Shown here: positions 1 through 7,307 of the stretch, one piece after another
Layout of the letters: the number at the start of each line of letters is the position of its first letter
Position numbering within the stretch: the first letter of the stretch is position 1
Origin: Streptacidiphilus jeojiense
GTDB lineage: Bacteria > Actinomycetota > Actinomycetes > Streptomycetales > Streptomycetaceae
Direction: 5' to 3'
Length of the DNA stretch: 22,973 nt
Assembly: GCF_000719095.1 (NCBI RefSeq)
Contig: NZ_JOEH01000053.1
Coordinates: forward strand, 1-22,973
Made by a program: the position numbers and the translations under genes
Notes under the pieces: model-generated
Told to the model about the DNA's origin: nothing
Seen by the model: only the letters and a program-made list of their open reading frames with translations
Databases searched by the model: none

Positions 1-110
1 CCGGCACCGGCCACGGCCGCGTCCACAACTCCCTGAAGAACGACGGCACCACCGCACTGACCATCCAGGCCACCACCTCCCACGGCGACATCACCGCCCG
101 CAGCCTCTGA
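1..110 (+). CDS. C-terminal end of a DUF4097-like beta-strand repeat protein (5' truncated by window)
   Basis: An open frame enters from the left edge (codons from base 3) and stops at TGA 108-110. The visible 35 residues alternate Gly/Thr/Ser with short beta-strand patterns (GTGHGRVHNSL, then ATTSHGDITARSL). This is typical of the repeating strands of DUF4097-type putative adhesin domains. Such genes often sit directly upstream of DrrA/DrrB-type ABC exporters in streptomycetes, as here: the next ATG is 12 bp after the stop, so an operon is likely. The role of the family is unknown. The identification rests on a short fragment plus context and is moderately sure; that the frame is coding is more certain. 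Confidence 0.6.
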   Translation, partial: GTGHGRVHNSLKNDGTTALTIQATTSHGDITARSL

Positions 111-122
111 GGAGCACCGATC

Positions 123-1073
123 ATGACCAACCTGGCCATCGCGGCGAACGGGCTGCGCAAGTCGTACGACGACAAGGTCGTCCTCGACGGCATCGACCTG
201 GCCGTCCCCGAAGGAACGGTCTTCGCCCTGCTCGGCCCGAACGGCGCCGGCAAGACCACCGCCGTGAAGATCCTGTCCACGCTGATCACCCCCGACCCGG
301 GCACCGGCGACATCCGCATCGGCGGCCACGACCTGGCCACCACCCCCCAGTCGATACGCGCTGCGATCGGTGTGACCGGTCAGTTCTCCGCCGTGGACGG
401 GCTGATCACCGGTACGGAGAACATGCTGCTGATGGCGGACCTGCACCACCTCCCACGGGCCGAGGGCCGACGCACCGCGGCCGAACTGCTGGAGCGTTTC
501 GACCTGGTGGAGGCCGCGAACAAGCCGGTGTCCAGCTACTCCGGCGGCATGAAGCGCCGCCTGGACATCGCCATGACCCTGGTGGGCAACCCACGGATCA
601 TCTTCCTGGACGAACCCACCACCGGCCTGGACCCGCGCAGCCGCCACACCATGTGGGCCATCATCCGCGAACTGGTCGCCGACGGCGTCACCGTCCTCCT
701 CACCACCCAGTACCTGGAGGAGGCCGACGAACTGGCCGACCACATCGCCGTGCTCAACAACGGCAGGATCGCCGCCCAGGGCACCGCCGAACAGCTGAAG
801 CGCATCGTCCCCGGCGGCCATGTCCGCCTGCGCTTCACCGACCCCGCCGCCTACCAGCGCGCCACCGACACCCTGCCCCACGCCACCACCGACGACCAGG
901 CCCTGACCCTGCAGATCCCCAACGACGGCAGCCAGCACCAACTGCGCACCCTGCTGGACCAGTTGGACACCGCCGACATCCACGCCGACGAACTGACCGT
1001 GCACACCCCCGACCTCGACGACGTCTTCTTCGCCCTCACCAGCACCGACACCTCCAAGGAGACCGTGCGATGA
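123..1073 (+). CDS. ABC transporter ATP-binding protein, DrrA (drug exporter) type
   Basis: This is the ATPase subunit of an ABC-2 type exporter; it hydrolyses ATP on the cytoplasmic face to drive export through the membrane partner encoded next. Visible motifs are Walker A GPNGAGKTT (residues 38-46), the ABC signature SGGMKRR (140-146), Walker B IIFLDEP with D163/E164, a D-loop GLDP, and the switch region LLTTQYLEEAD. The extended C-terminal part after about residue 225, ending in DLDDVFFALT, is characteristic of the DrrA/daunorubicin-resistance subfamily, and 316 aa is a normal length. A GGAG ribosome site lies 8 bp before ATG. The stop overlaps the start of the permease gene (ATGA), so translation is coupled. 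The substrate cannot be read from sequence; drugs, lipids or peptides are possible. Confidence 0.96.
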   Translation: MTNLAIAANGLRKSYDDKVVLDGIDLAVPEGTVFALLGPNGAGKTTAVKILSTLITPDPGTGDIRIGGHDLATTPQSIRAAIGVTGQFSAVDGLITGTENMLLMADLHHLPRAEGRRTAAELLERFDLVEAANKPVSSYSGGMKRRLDIAMTLVGNPRIIFLDEPTTGLDPRSRHTMWAIIRELVADGVTVLLTTQYLEEADELADHIAVLNNGRIAAQGTAEQLKRIVPGGHVRLRFTDPAAYQRATDTLPHATTDDQALTLQIPNDGSQHQLRTLLDQLDTADIHADELTVHTPDLDDVFFALTSTDTSKETVR

Positions 1074-1861
1074 GCACCCTGACCCTGGCCGCCCGCGACT
1101 CCGGCACCATGCTGCGCCGCAACCTGCTGCACGCCCGCCGCTACCCCTCACTGACCCTGAACCTGCTGCTCACCCCGATCATGCTGCTGCTGCTGTTCGT
1201 CTACATCTTCGGCGACGTGATGAGCGCGGGCATCGCCGGCGGCCACGCCGACCGCGCCCAGTACATCGCCTACATCGTCCCCGGCATCCTGATGATGACC
1301 ATCGGCAGCACCGTCATCGGAGCGGCGGTGTCCGTGGCCACCGACATGAACGAGGGCCTGATCGCCCGCTTCCGCACCATGGCCATCCACCGCGGCTCCG
1401 TGATCATCGGACACGTCGTCGGCAGCGTGCTGCAGGTGCTGGCCAGCCTGGTCCTGGTCGGCGCCGTCGCGGTGGCCATCGGCTTCCGCTCCCACGACGC
1501 CACCGCCCTGGAGTGGTTGGCCGCCCTCGGGCTGCTGGCCCTGTTCTCCCTGGCCCTGACCTGGATCGCGGTCGGGATGGGCATGGCCAGCCCCAACGCC
1601 GAGGCCGCCAGCAACAGCGCGATGCCGCTGATCCTGCTGCCCCTCATCTCCAGCGCCTTCATCCCCACCGACACCATGCCCGGCTGGTTCCGGCCCATCG
1701 CCGAGTACCAGCCCTTCACCCCCACCATCGAAACCCTGCGCGGCCTGCTGCTGGGCACCGGCATCGGCAACAACTGGTGGATCTCGATCCTCTGGTGCTT
1801 CGGACTCTCCGTCCTCGGCTACCGCTGGTCGACCTCCCTCTTCAACCGCGACCCGAAGTAA
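1070..1861 (+). CDS. ABC-2 type transporter permease, DrrB type
   Basis: Membrane subunit of the exporter, 263 aa. I chose the ATG at 1070 because it overlaps the ATPase stop as ATGA and gives the expected N-terminus (STLTLAARDSGTMLRRNLLHARRYPS). The longer upstream frame is only the shadow of the ATPase gene. Six hydrophobic segments can be seen: LTLNLLLTPIMLLLLFVYIF; YIVPGILMMTIGSTVIGAAV; a segment around VLASLVLVGAVAVAIGF; LAALGLLALFSLALTWIAVG; SAMPLILLPLISSAF; and a C-terminal WWISILWCFGLSVLGY. The conserved ABC-2 membrane-domain pattern FIPTDTMPGWFRPIAEYQPFTPTIETLRGLL is present, as expected for DrrB-type permeases. It forms a complex with the preceding ATPase. A 13-bp hairpin follows the gene. 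Confidence 0.95.
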   Translation: MSTLTLAARDSGTMLRRNLLHARRYPSLTLNLLLTPIMLLLLFVYIFGDVMSAGIAGGHADRAQYIAYIVPGILMMTIGSTVIGAAVSVATDMNEGLIARFRTMAIHRGSVIIGHVVGSVLQVLASLVLVGAVAVAIGFRSHDATALEWLAALGLLALFSLALTWIAVGMGMASPNAEAASNSAMPLILLPLISSAFIPTDTMPGWFRPIAEYQPFTPTIETLRGLLLGTGIGNNWWISILWCFGLSVLGYRWSTSLFNRDPK

Positions 1862-1928
1862 CCGCCATGCCGGCGCGGGCAACCACCCGCAACCGACCCG
1901 CCCCGGGGGCGGCGTACACCGACACCGC

Positions 1929-1963
1929 GTCGGGGCACGCCGCCCCCGTCGGCGTGCCCCGAC
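1929..1963 (+). terminator. Hairpin terminator after the ABC exporter operon
   Basis: A perfect 13-bp inverted repeat, GTCGGGGCACGCC (1929-1941) with GGCGTGCCCCGAC (1951-1963), encloses a 9-nt loop. There is no T-tract, which is common for terminators in high-GC actinomycetes. It lies 67 bp after the permease stop and ends the exporter operon before the next gene's leader. Confidence 0.75.
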
Positions 1964-2094
1964 TCCGGGCAACGGACCCGTCCGGTTCCGCTCGCGTTTT
2001 CTTGCTTTTCCGGAAAGGTGCCGCAGTCCAAACCTGTGTATCGCCTTTGATCTACGATCATGCCGTGCATACCTTTCCAGTCAGGCGAGTTGGG

Positions 2095-4173
2095 ATGAAT
2101 CGAATAAACTTGAGGCGAATTGCACACCTTGCGGCCGCTTCGGTGGTCGCCATCGGATTCTCAGCGCTGGCGGCTCCTACCGCTCGGGCGGTGTCCCCGG
2201 AGTCGGCTGCGCCGTCAACTGCCCCGGGGCTGCTGGCAGGGACCAAGTTCGTCAACGGCATGCCCACGACCTCGACCGAGAACCCGGACGGTTCCCGCCT
2301 GGTCGACACCGCGCCCGGGGGCGGCCAGGACGACGGTCAGAATCCGGCCTGGTCCCCCGACGGCAAGCGCATCATCTTCACGTCGTCCCCGGGACCGGCG
2401 ATGTGCACCTACACACCGAGCGGCACCAACACGGTGTGTGTCGACTGGGGTATGGACTCGACTCCCACGTACACACCCGACGGGGCCGACTTCATTGTGG
2501 GCAACATCGCGGTCTGGGGTGACGCTCAGCAGTTGGGATACATCCCGTCAACCTATGTGGCGCCGACGGGGCTTCCTCCCGCGAGCGACATGAAACCCTG
2601 GTTCGCGTCGGCAACCGGCGGCGACGACTCCTATCCCACGGTGTCCACGGCGACCGGAGCCGTTCTGTTCGAGCACGATGCGAATGGCGCGACGGACATC
2701 TGGACCGATCACGGCAACCACACCGCCGGGCTGCTCATCGCGGACGGCCGACAGCCGAACCTCTCGCCCGACGGTTCGACGGTCGCGTTCGTCCGGGCCG
2801 TGGGTGGCTACGACCAGATCTTCACCCAGGCCGCGGACGGTACGGGGTCCGCCCTGCAGGTGACCGGCGGCTCGACCAACCACACCTATCCCAAGTGGAC
2901 ACCGGACGGCCTGGGGATGGACTACAACGCCAACCCCGGCACCACCCCCCAGGCGACGGTGGGCCATCACCTGACACTGGCGACGAAGACCGACACGGTC
3001 ATCCCCAACGGCCTTGCCTGGGTGACGCAGCAGCCCACCCGGGCGACCTCACCGGGCGCGGCCTCCACCTTCCACGCCACCGGTCCGACTCGTGTGCTGG
3101 ACACCCGTGCCGGCACCGGGGTTCCCGCCGCCGGCGCGCTCGCCGCAGGCGGGATCCTGCCGTTGGCGGTCGAGGGCGCCAACGGAGTGCCGAGCACGGG
3201 GGTCAGCGCCGTGGTGCTGAACGTCACCGTCACCGGCCCCACCGCCAGTGGCTACCTGACCCTCTACCCGGAGGGGACAGCGAGCCCCGGCTCTTCGAAC
3301 CTCAACTGGACCAAAGGCCTGACCATCGCGAATCAGGTGATCGTTCCGGTGGGTGCGGACGGCGAGATCGACTTCGCCAACCACAGCCCCGGCAGCACCC
3401 AGGTGGTCGCCGACATCTCCGGCTACTACACCTCGAACAGCACCGGGACCGGCTTCACCGCGGCCGGACCAGCGCGTCTGCTGGACACCCGCGCCGCCAT
3501 CGGCGTTGCCACCAAAACACCGGTCCGCGCCAACGGAACGGTCGCGCTCCAGGTCGCGGGCAAGGGCGGCCTCCCCGCCGGAGGCGTCTCGGCGGTGGTG
3601 CTCAACGTCACCGCGACGGACACCAAGGCCGGCGGCTATGTGACCGTCTACCCGGACGGGAAGGCCAAGCCGACCGCATCCAACATCAACTGGACCGCGG
3701 GCGAGACCATCCCCAACCATGTGGTGGTCCCGGTCGGCGCCGACGGCAAGGTCGACCTGGCCACCTCCGGCAGCGGCAGCGTCGATCTGATCGCCGACGT
3801 GCTCGGTTACTTCAGCACCGGTGGCTCCGCCTTCCACAGCACCGCCCCGACCCGGCTGATGGACGCGGTCGGCAGCGGCGCCGTCCCGGCGAACTCCACC
3901 CGTACCCTGACCGTGAACGGCTCGACCGTCCCGGCCGGCGCGACCGCGGTGGTGCTCAACGTCACCGTGACCGGCCCCAAGGCCGGCGGATACCTGACGG
4001 TCTATCCGAACGGCACGGCCAAGCCGACCGCGTCCAACCTCAACTGGACGACCGGCGAGACCATCCCCAACCTGGTGACGGTGCGCCTGGTCAACGGGAA
4101 GCTCAACTTCGGCGTCACCAGTTCCGGCAGTGTCGGCGTGATCGCCGACGTCTTCGGCTACTACGGCGGCTGA
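2095..4173 (+). CDS. Secreted TolB/PD40-type beta-propeller protein with three C-terminal LDTR repeats
   Basis: A 692-aa exported protein. The N-terminus MNRINLRRIAHLAAASVV...PTARA is a classical Sec signal peptide, cut near residue 32, which supports the ATG at 2095; the frame is open further upstream, but without a signal peptide or a better ribosome site. Residues about 75-320 contain PD40-type propeller motifs (PAWSPDGKRIIFTS, PNLSPDGSTVAFVRA, YPKWTPDGLGMDY). From about residue 325 there are three modules of roughly 120 residues, each with xPTRVLDTRxG, AVVLNVTxT, GYLTxYPxGxxxPxxSNLNW, a central N, and a final DxxGYY. No catalytic residues are recognisable. It is probably a cell-surface or extracellular binding protein, since propellers and repeats usually mediate protein or glycan contacts. 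The next gene is convergent. The function is unknown; secretion and domain layout are fairly secure. Confidence 0.9.
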   Translation: MNRINLRRIAHLAAASVVAIGFSALAAPTARAVSPESAAPSTAPGLLAGTKFVNGMPTTSTENPDGSRLVDTAPGGGQDDGQNPAWSPDGKRIIFTSSPGPAMCTYTPSGTNTVCVDWGMDSTPTYTPDGADFIVGNIAVWGDAQQLGYIPSTYVAPTGLPPASDMKPWFASATGGDDSYPTVSTATGAVLFEHDANGATDIWTDHGNHTAGLLIADGRQPNLSPDGSTVAFVRAVGGYDQIFTQAADGTGSALQVTGGSTNHTYPKWTPDGLGMDYNANPGTTPQATVGHHLTLATKTDTVIPNGLAWVTQQPTRATSPGAASTFHATGPTRVLDTRAGTGVPAAGALAAGGILPLAVEGANGVPSTGVSAVVLNVTVTGPTASGYLTLYPEGTASPGSSNLNWTKGLTIANQVIVPVGADGEIDFANHSPGSTQVVADISGYYTSNSTGTGFTAAGPARLLDTRAAIGVATKTPVRANGTVALQVAGKGGLPAGGVSAVVLNVTATDTKAGGYVTVYPDGKAKPTASNINWTAGETIPNHVVVPVGADGKVDLATSGSGSVDLIADVLGYFSTGGSAFHSTAPTRLMDAVGSGAVPANSTRTLTVNGSTVPAGATAVVLNVTVTGPKAGGYLTVYPNGTAKPTASNLNWTTGETIPNLVTVRLVNGKLNFGVTSSGSVGVIADVFGYYGG
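3067..4170 (+). repeat. Three tandem copies of the ~120-residue LDTR module (protein-level repeat)
   Basis: The copies start near 3067, 3451 and 3832, at the phrases FHATGPTRVLDTR, FTAAGPARLLDTR and FHSTAPTRLMDAV. Each ends in a D-x-x-GYY/F strand (ADISGYY, ADVLGYF, ADVFGYY). The third copy has lost the TR of LDTR and is a little shorter. The same module recurs three times in each of the next two secreted proteins. Confidence 0.9.
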
Positions 4174-4180
4174 CTCCGTC

Positions 4181-4218
4181 CGGCCCGCCGCAGCGGATTC
4201 CTCCGCCGCGGCGGGTCG
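4181..4218. terminator. Bidirectional terminator between convergent genes
   Basis: CCCGCCGC (4184-4191) pairs with GCGGCGGG (4208-4215), and the stem extends three further pairs outward (4181-4183 with 4216-4218, one G-T). It lies in the 67-bp gap between the stops of two convergent genes, so it can serve both. Confidence 0.65.
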
Positions 4219-4240
4219 GCTTCGGCACCGCCATGCAGGT

Positions 4241-7057
4241 TCAGCCGTAGCTGTAGTACGTCCCCGACAGGTCCGCCATCACGGAGACCGGCGTTCCGCC
4301 GCCGTTGTGGATGTCGACATAGCCGTCCGGTCCGACCGGCGTGACCGTCATGTTCGCCACCGTCTGGCCTGCGGTGTAGTTGAGGTCGGACGACGTGGGC
4401 AGCGACGTGCCGTCGGGGAACGCGGTGAGGTAGCCGCCGCCCCTGCTCCCGGTCACGGTCAGGTTGAGCGCGGCAGCGACGGCCGTGCCGATCCGCAGCC
4501 GCAGCGTCTGCCCCGCGCCCAGCTGCTGCTTCGGCGCACCGGTACCGCTGCGGGTGTCGAGCAGGCGGACCGGCGCGTTGTGGATGAACACCGCACCGGT
4601 GCTGCTGCTGTCGTAGTAGCCGACCAGGTCGGCGATGAAGTCGACGGCGCCGGCTCCGCCGTTGTGCAGCGACACCGCACCGTTCGTCAACGGCACCGTG
4701 ACCAGTGCCGGAACGACCTGCCCGGTCGACCAGTTGGAGTTCGACACCCCCGGCAGCGGCTGCCCGGTGCCGAAGGCCGTCAGGAAGCCTGCGCTGCGGG
4801 CGTCGGCGGCCGTCACATTGAGGACCACGGCCGACGCGTTCGAGGGGATCCCGTGGGTGCCTGCCAGCTTGACGCTGGTCGTCCCGCGGCCGGCGACCTG
4901 CTTGCCGGTCCGGGTGTCCAGCACCCGCACCGGTCCGACCGGGTGGTAGAGGAGACCGCGGGCATTGTTGGAGAACGTCCCGACCGTGTCCACCACCAGG
5001 TCGATCGGCTTGCTGCTGCCGTTGTAGAAGTCCACGTACAACTGTCCGTCAGTGACCGTGACCTGGTTCGCCACGGTCTCGCCCGCGGCGAAGTTCACAT
5101 TGGACGTACCGGGCATGGCGGTGTGGTCCTGGTAGACGGTCACATATCCGGCCGCCTCGGGGTCGGTCACCGTGACGTTGAGGAGCACCGCGTCCTGGGT
5201 GTACAGCGGAACGTGCAGGGAGGACACCGCGACGCTGATCCAACCGTGCGCGGGGACCGAGTCACGGCCGTGCGTGCGGCTGTCGTAGTCGCGCTTCGGA
5301 CCGCCCGCGAGAGGCTGGTACTCATCACCCACGACGACCTTGCCGCTGCCGGTGATGGAGCGGCCGTGCGCGTCGGTGCCCGAGATGGTGGCCGTGTAGC
5401 TGCCCGGCCGGGTGTAGGTGTAGTAGGCGCCGCCGACCTGGTTCGACTGGACCGACCCGCCGTCACCGGTCTCGATGACCCAGTTGTTCGACAGTGGCGC
5501 CCCGGTGAGCCCGCCGACGGAGAAGAGCACCGTCCCGGAACCACTGGCCGAGTTCAGCTGCGGCACCGCGGTGATGGTCACCGGCGCGGTGACCGGAAGT
5601 ACGGTCACCGATTCCGCACGGGTCTCCGAGTAGCCGTCCGCGTTGGTGATGGTGATCCGGCCCGCATACGTCCCGGGCTGCTGGTACGTGTGCATGATGC
5701 TGGTGCCGGCCGGCACGGTCTGCGTGGCGCTGCCGTCGCCGAAGTCCGCGGTCGTCGTGAGCTTCTCGCCCCACAGGGAGTTCGGCGCGGTGCCCGGCTC
5801 GACGTCGAGCGGTACGGTCGCCACCCCGGTCAGTGCGGGGTAGTCACCGTTGGGTACGTAACGGAAGCTGTCCTCGAGCTCGAAGGCGCCGCGGTCGTAG
5901 TAGGCGTTGGCACCGGTGCCCGTGTTGCCGACCTTGGGATCGTCCACCCGTGGATTGCCCCTGCTGTCGCCGGCGAGCTCACCCGCGGCGCCGGAGTCGG
6001 CCGAATCGATCAGGGGCGACGACGCGGTGAGACCGAGGCCGGTGTCCCCGAGCGCCCCGTAGATGTCGTGCGCGCCCTGCCCCGTACCGGCCACCAGGCC
6101 GCTCACCGTGGAGTACTGGACACCTGCCCAGGAGTACGGGGCGATGCCGGCGGAGCTGTTGGTGAACGCGTTGTAGTCGCTGGTCACGCCCGCCGCCGAA
6201 GCGGCGTCGACCAGCAGGGACGGCCCGGTCGGAGGGTGGGTGTAGCCGGGGTCCGCGGTGCAGGAGAACCAGCCCCCGACGTTGTTCTCGACGGACGCCG
6301 AGGTCCCGTCCAGGAGGGCGATGGCCGCGCCGCAGCTCTGGTAGACGGTGTTGCTGGTGACCTTCAGGTCCGGGACGCCTTCGGCCTCGACACCGCCCGC
6401 GTCCGCACCGTAGAGGGCATTCGTCGTCAGGGTGACGCCGCTCGCCCCCGCACCGACCTGGATCCCGTAGCCGAAGGAGGCGTCGATCTCGCTCCGGGAC
6501 ACGGTCACCGTCGAGGAGCCACCGTCGATGCTGACCCCCGTCTGGCCGAGGGGGCCGCTGCCCTCGTCCTTGAGAAGCTTCTCCATCTCCACGGTGTCCC
6601 GGTCGAGCACGACGTTGCTGCTGCCGCTCACCGTGATGCCGTCCCCGGCATCACTGTTGAAGAGGTCGATCCCGGTGACATCGACGTAGTGCGCACCGGA
6701 CAGCGTGAGGGTCCCATGGATGGCGGCACCGGGCTGCGCGGTGACCGTGATGGGGGCCGCTGACGTCCCCGAGCGACTGAGCGTGACCGGGCCGTAGTAC
6801 GGCGCATAGGTGGTCCCGCTGGGCGGCCCCTCCAGCAGGATCGTCTGGCCCGGATCCACGACGTCGGCGGCCGCCTGGACACCGCAGAACGGCACTGCCT
6901 GGCTGCCCGCGGCCGGGTCGGTGTCACTGCAGTGGGCCATGCCCACATACAGCGTGCCGCTGTCGTCCACCGAACTGGCACGGGCGGCCGGGGCGACCAG
7001 CAGGGCCGCCGCGACCGCCGTCGCGGCAAGAGCCGCCACACGCCGGACTGAATGCAT
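4241..7057 (-). CDS. Secreted right-handed beta-helix protein with two PKD-like domains and three LDTR repeats
   Basis: A 938-aa exported protein. I chose the ATG at 7057 because a GGGGGA ribosome site lies about 4 bp upstream and the N-terminus MHSVRRVAALAATAVAAALL...APAARA is a signal peptide cut near residue 27; the open frame continues upstream without such signals. Residues about 30-400 have the short repeated beta-strand pattern of parallel beta-helix (pectate-lyase-like) folds: ITVTAQPGAAIHGTLTLSGAHYVDVTG, then SSNVVLDRDTVEM, SSTVTVSRSEIDASFGYGIQV and LKVTSNTVYQ. Two PKD-like domains follow at about 405-490 and 490-575 (ADFGDGSATQTVPAG...HTYQQPGTY and WVIETGDGG...YTYTRPGSYTATISGTDAHG). 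Three LDTR modules end the protein. The helix could bind or cleave polysaccharide, but I see no diagnostic active site. It is convergent with the propeller gene and divergent from the third repeat protein, all three probably acting at the cell surface. Confidence 0.92.
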   Translation of the reverse strand: MHSVRRVAALAATAVAAALLVAPAARASSVDDSGTLYVGMAHCSDTDPAAGSQAVPFCGVQAAADVVDPGQTILLEGPPSGTTYAPYYGPVTLSRSGTSAAPITVTAQPGAAIHGTLTLSGAHYVDVTGIDLFNSDAGDGITVSGSSNVVLDRDTVEMEKLLKDEGSGPLGQTGVSIDGGSSTVTVSRSEIDASFGYGIQVGAGASGVTLTTNALYGADAGGVEAEGVPDLKVTSNTVYQSCGAAIALLDGTSASVENNVGGWFSCTADPGYTHPPTGPSLLVDAASAAGVTSDYNAFTNSSAGIAPYSWAGVQYSTVSGLVAGTGQGAHDIYGALGDTGLGLTASSPLIDSADSGAAGELAGDSRGNPRVDDPKVGNTGTGANAYYDRGAFELEDSFRYVPNGDYPALTGVATVPLDVEPGTAPNSLWGEKLTTTADFGDGSATQTVPAGTSIMHTYQQPGTYAGRITITNADGYSETRAESVTVLPVTAPVTITAVPQLNSASGSGTVLFSVGGLTGAPLSNNWVIETGDGGSVQSNQVGGAYYTYTRPGSYTATISGTDAHGRSITGSGKVVVGDEYQPLAGGPKRDYDSRTHGRDSVPAHGWISVAVSSLHVPLYTQDAVLLNVTVTDPEAAGYVTVYQDHTAMPGTSNVNFAAGETVANQVTVTDGQLYVDFYNGSSKPIDLVVDTVGTFSNNARGLLYHPVGPVRVLDTRTGKQVAGRGTTSVKLAGTHGIPSNASAVVLNVTAADARSAGFLTAFGTGQPLPGVSNSNWSTGQVVPALVTVPLTNGAVSLHNGGAGAVDFIADLVGYYDSSSTGAVFIHNAPVRLLDTRSGTGAPKQQLGAGQTLRLRIGTAVAAALNLTVTGSRGGGYLTAFPDGTSLPTSSDLNYTAGQTVANMTVTPVGPDGYVDIHNGGGTPVSVMADLSGTYYSYG
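4244..5325 (-). repeat. Three tandem copies of the LDTR module in the beta-helix protein
   Basis: In protein order the copies begin at YQPLAGGPKRDYDSR, LLYHPVGPVRVLDTR and VFIHNAPVRLLDTR. The first has a degenerate LDTR (DYDSR). All keep LNVTVT/LNVTAA, a TxY or TAF strand, a SNxNxxxGQ/ExVxN segment and the final D-x-VG strand. These copies belong to the same family as those in the flanking genes. Confidence 0.88.
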
Positions 7058-7307
7058 GATTCCCCCAGTACGCCCCGCACACCAGGTCACGGGGTAGTTG
7101 CAGCTCAGGAGCCCAACAGGCTGTGCGCATGCTATAGAACACCTGAGCGGCGATACCGGGCGGCCCCCTCGGCCGAGTACTCGGATCAGTGGGCGTCGTG
7201 ATGAAGATCGTTTCCGCGACCACGGGGGTCGTGTGAGAACGCTGTGAGCCCGTCGGTACCCTGAGCCGCCGCTACGGCACAGAAGTCTTCTTCTCCCCGG
7301 GAGCACC
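7058..7307. promoter_or_regulatory. Divergent intergenic region between two repeat-protein genes
   Basis: This 250-bp gap must hold the promoters of both divergent secreted-protein genes. On the minus strand, TATAGC at 7136-7131 is the most AT-rich -10-like element and would give a leader of about 65 nt for the beta-helix gene. I see no convincing -35 box, palindromic operator or riboswitch. The plus-strand gene has a GGGAG ribosome site at about 7299-7303. Promoter calls here are weak. Confidence 0.3.

Noticed and set aside
1513..2094. N-terminal extension of the propeller protein through the permease gene
   Set aside because: The extension is the shadow of the permease frame and crosses the terminator hairpin; the ATG at 2095 gives a proper signal peptide.
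4307..6763. Very long plus-strand open frame (818 codons) opposite the beta-helix gene
   Set aside because: It is the antisense shadow of a real gene with high third-position GC; its product is Arg/Gly/Val-rich with no recognisable domain, while the minus-strand frame has a signal peptide and repeats.
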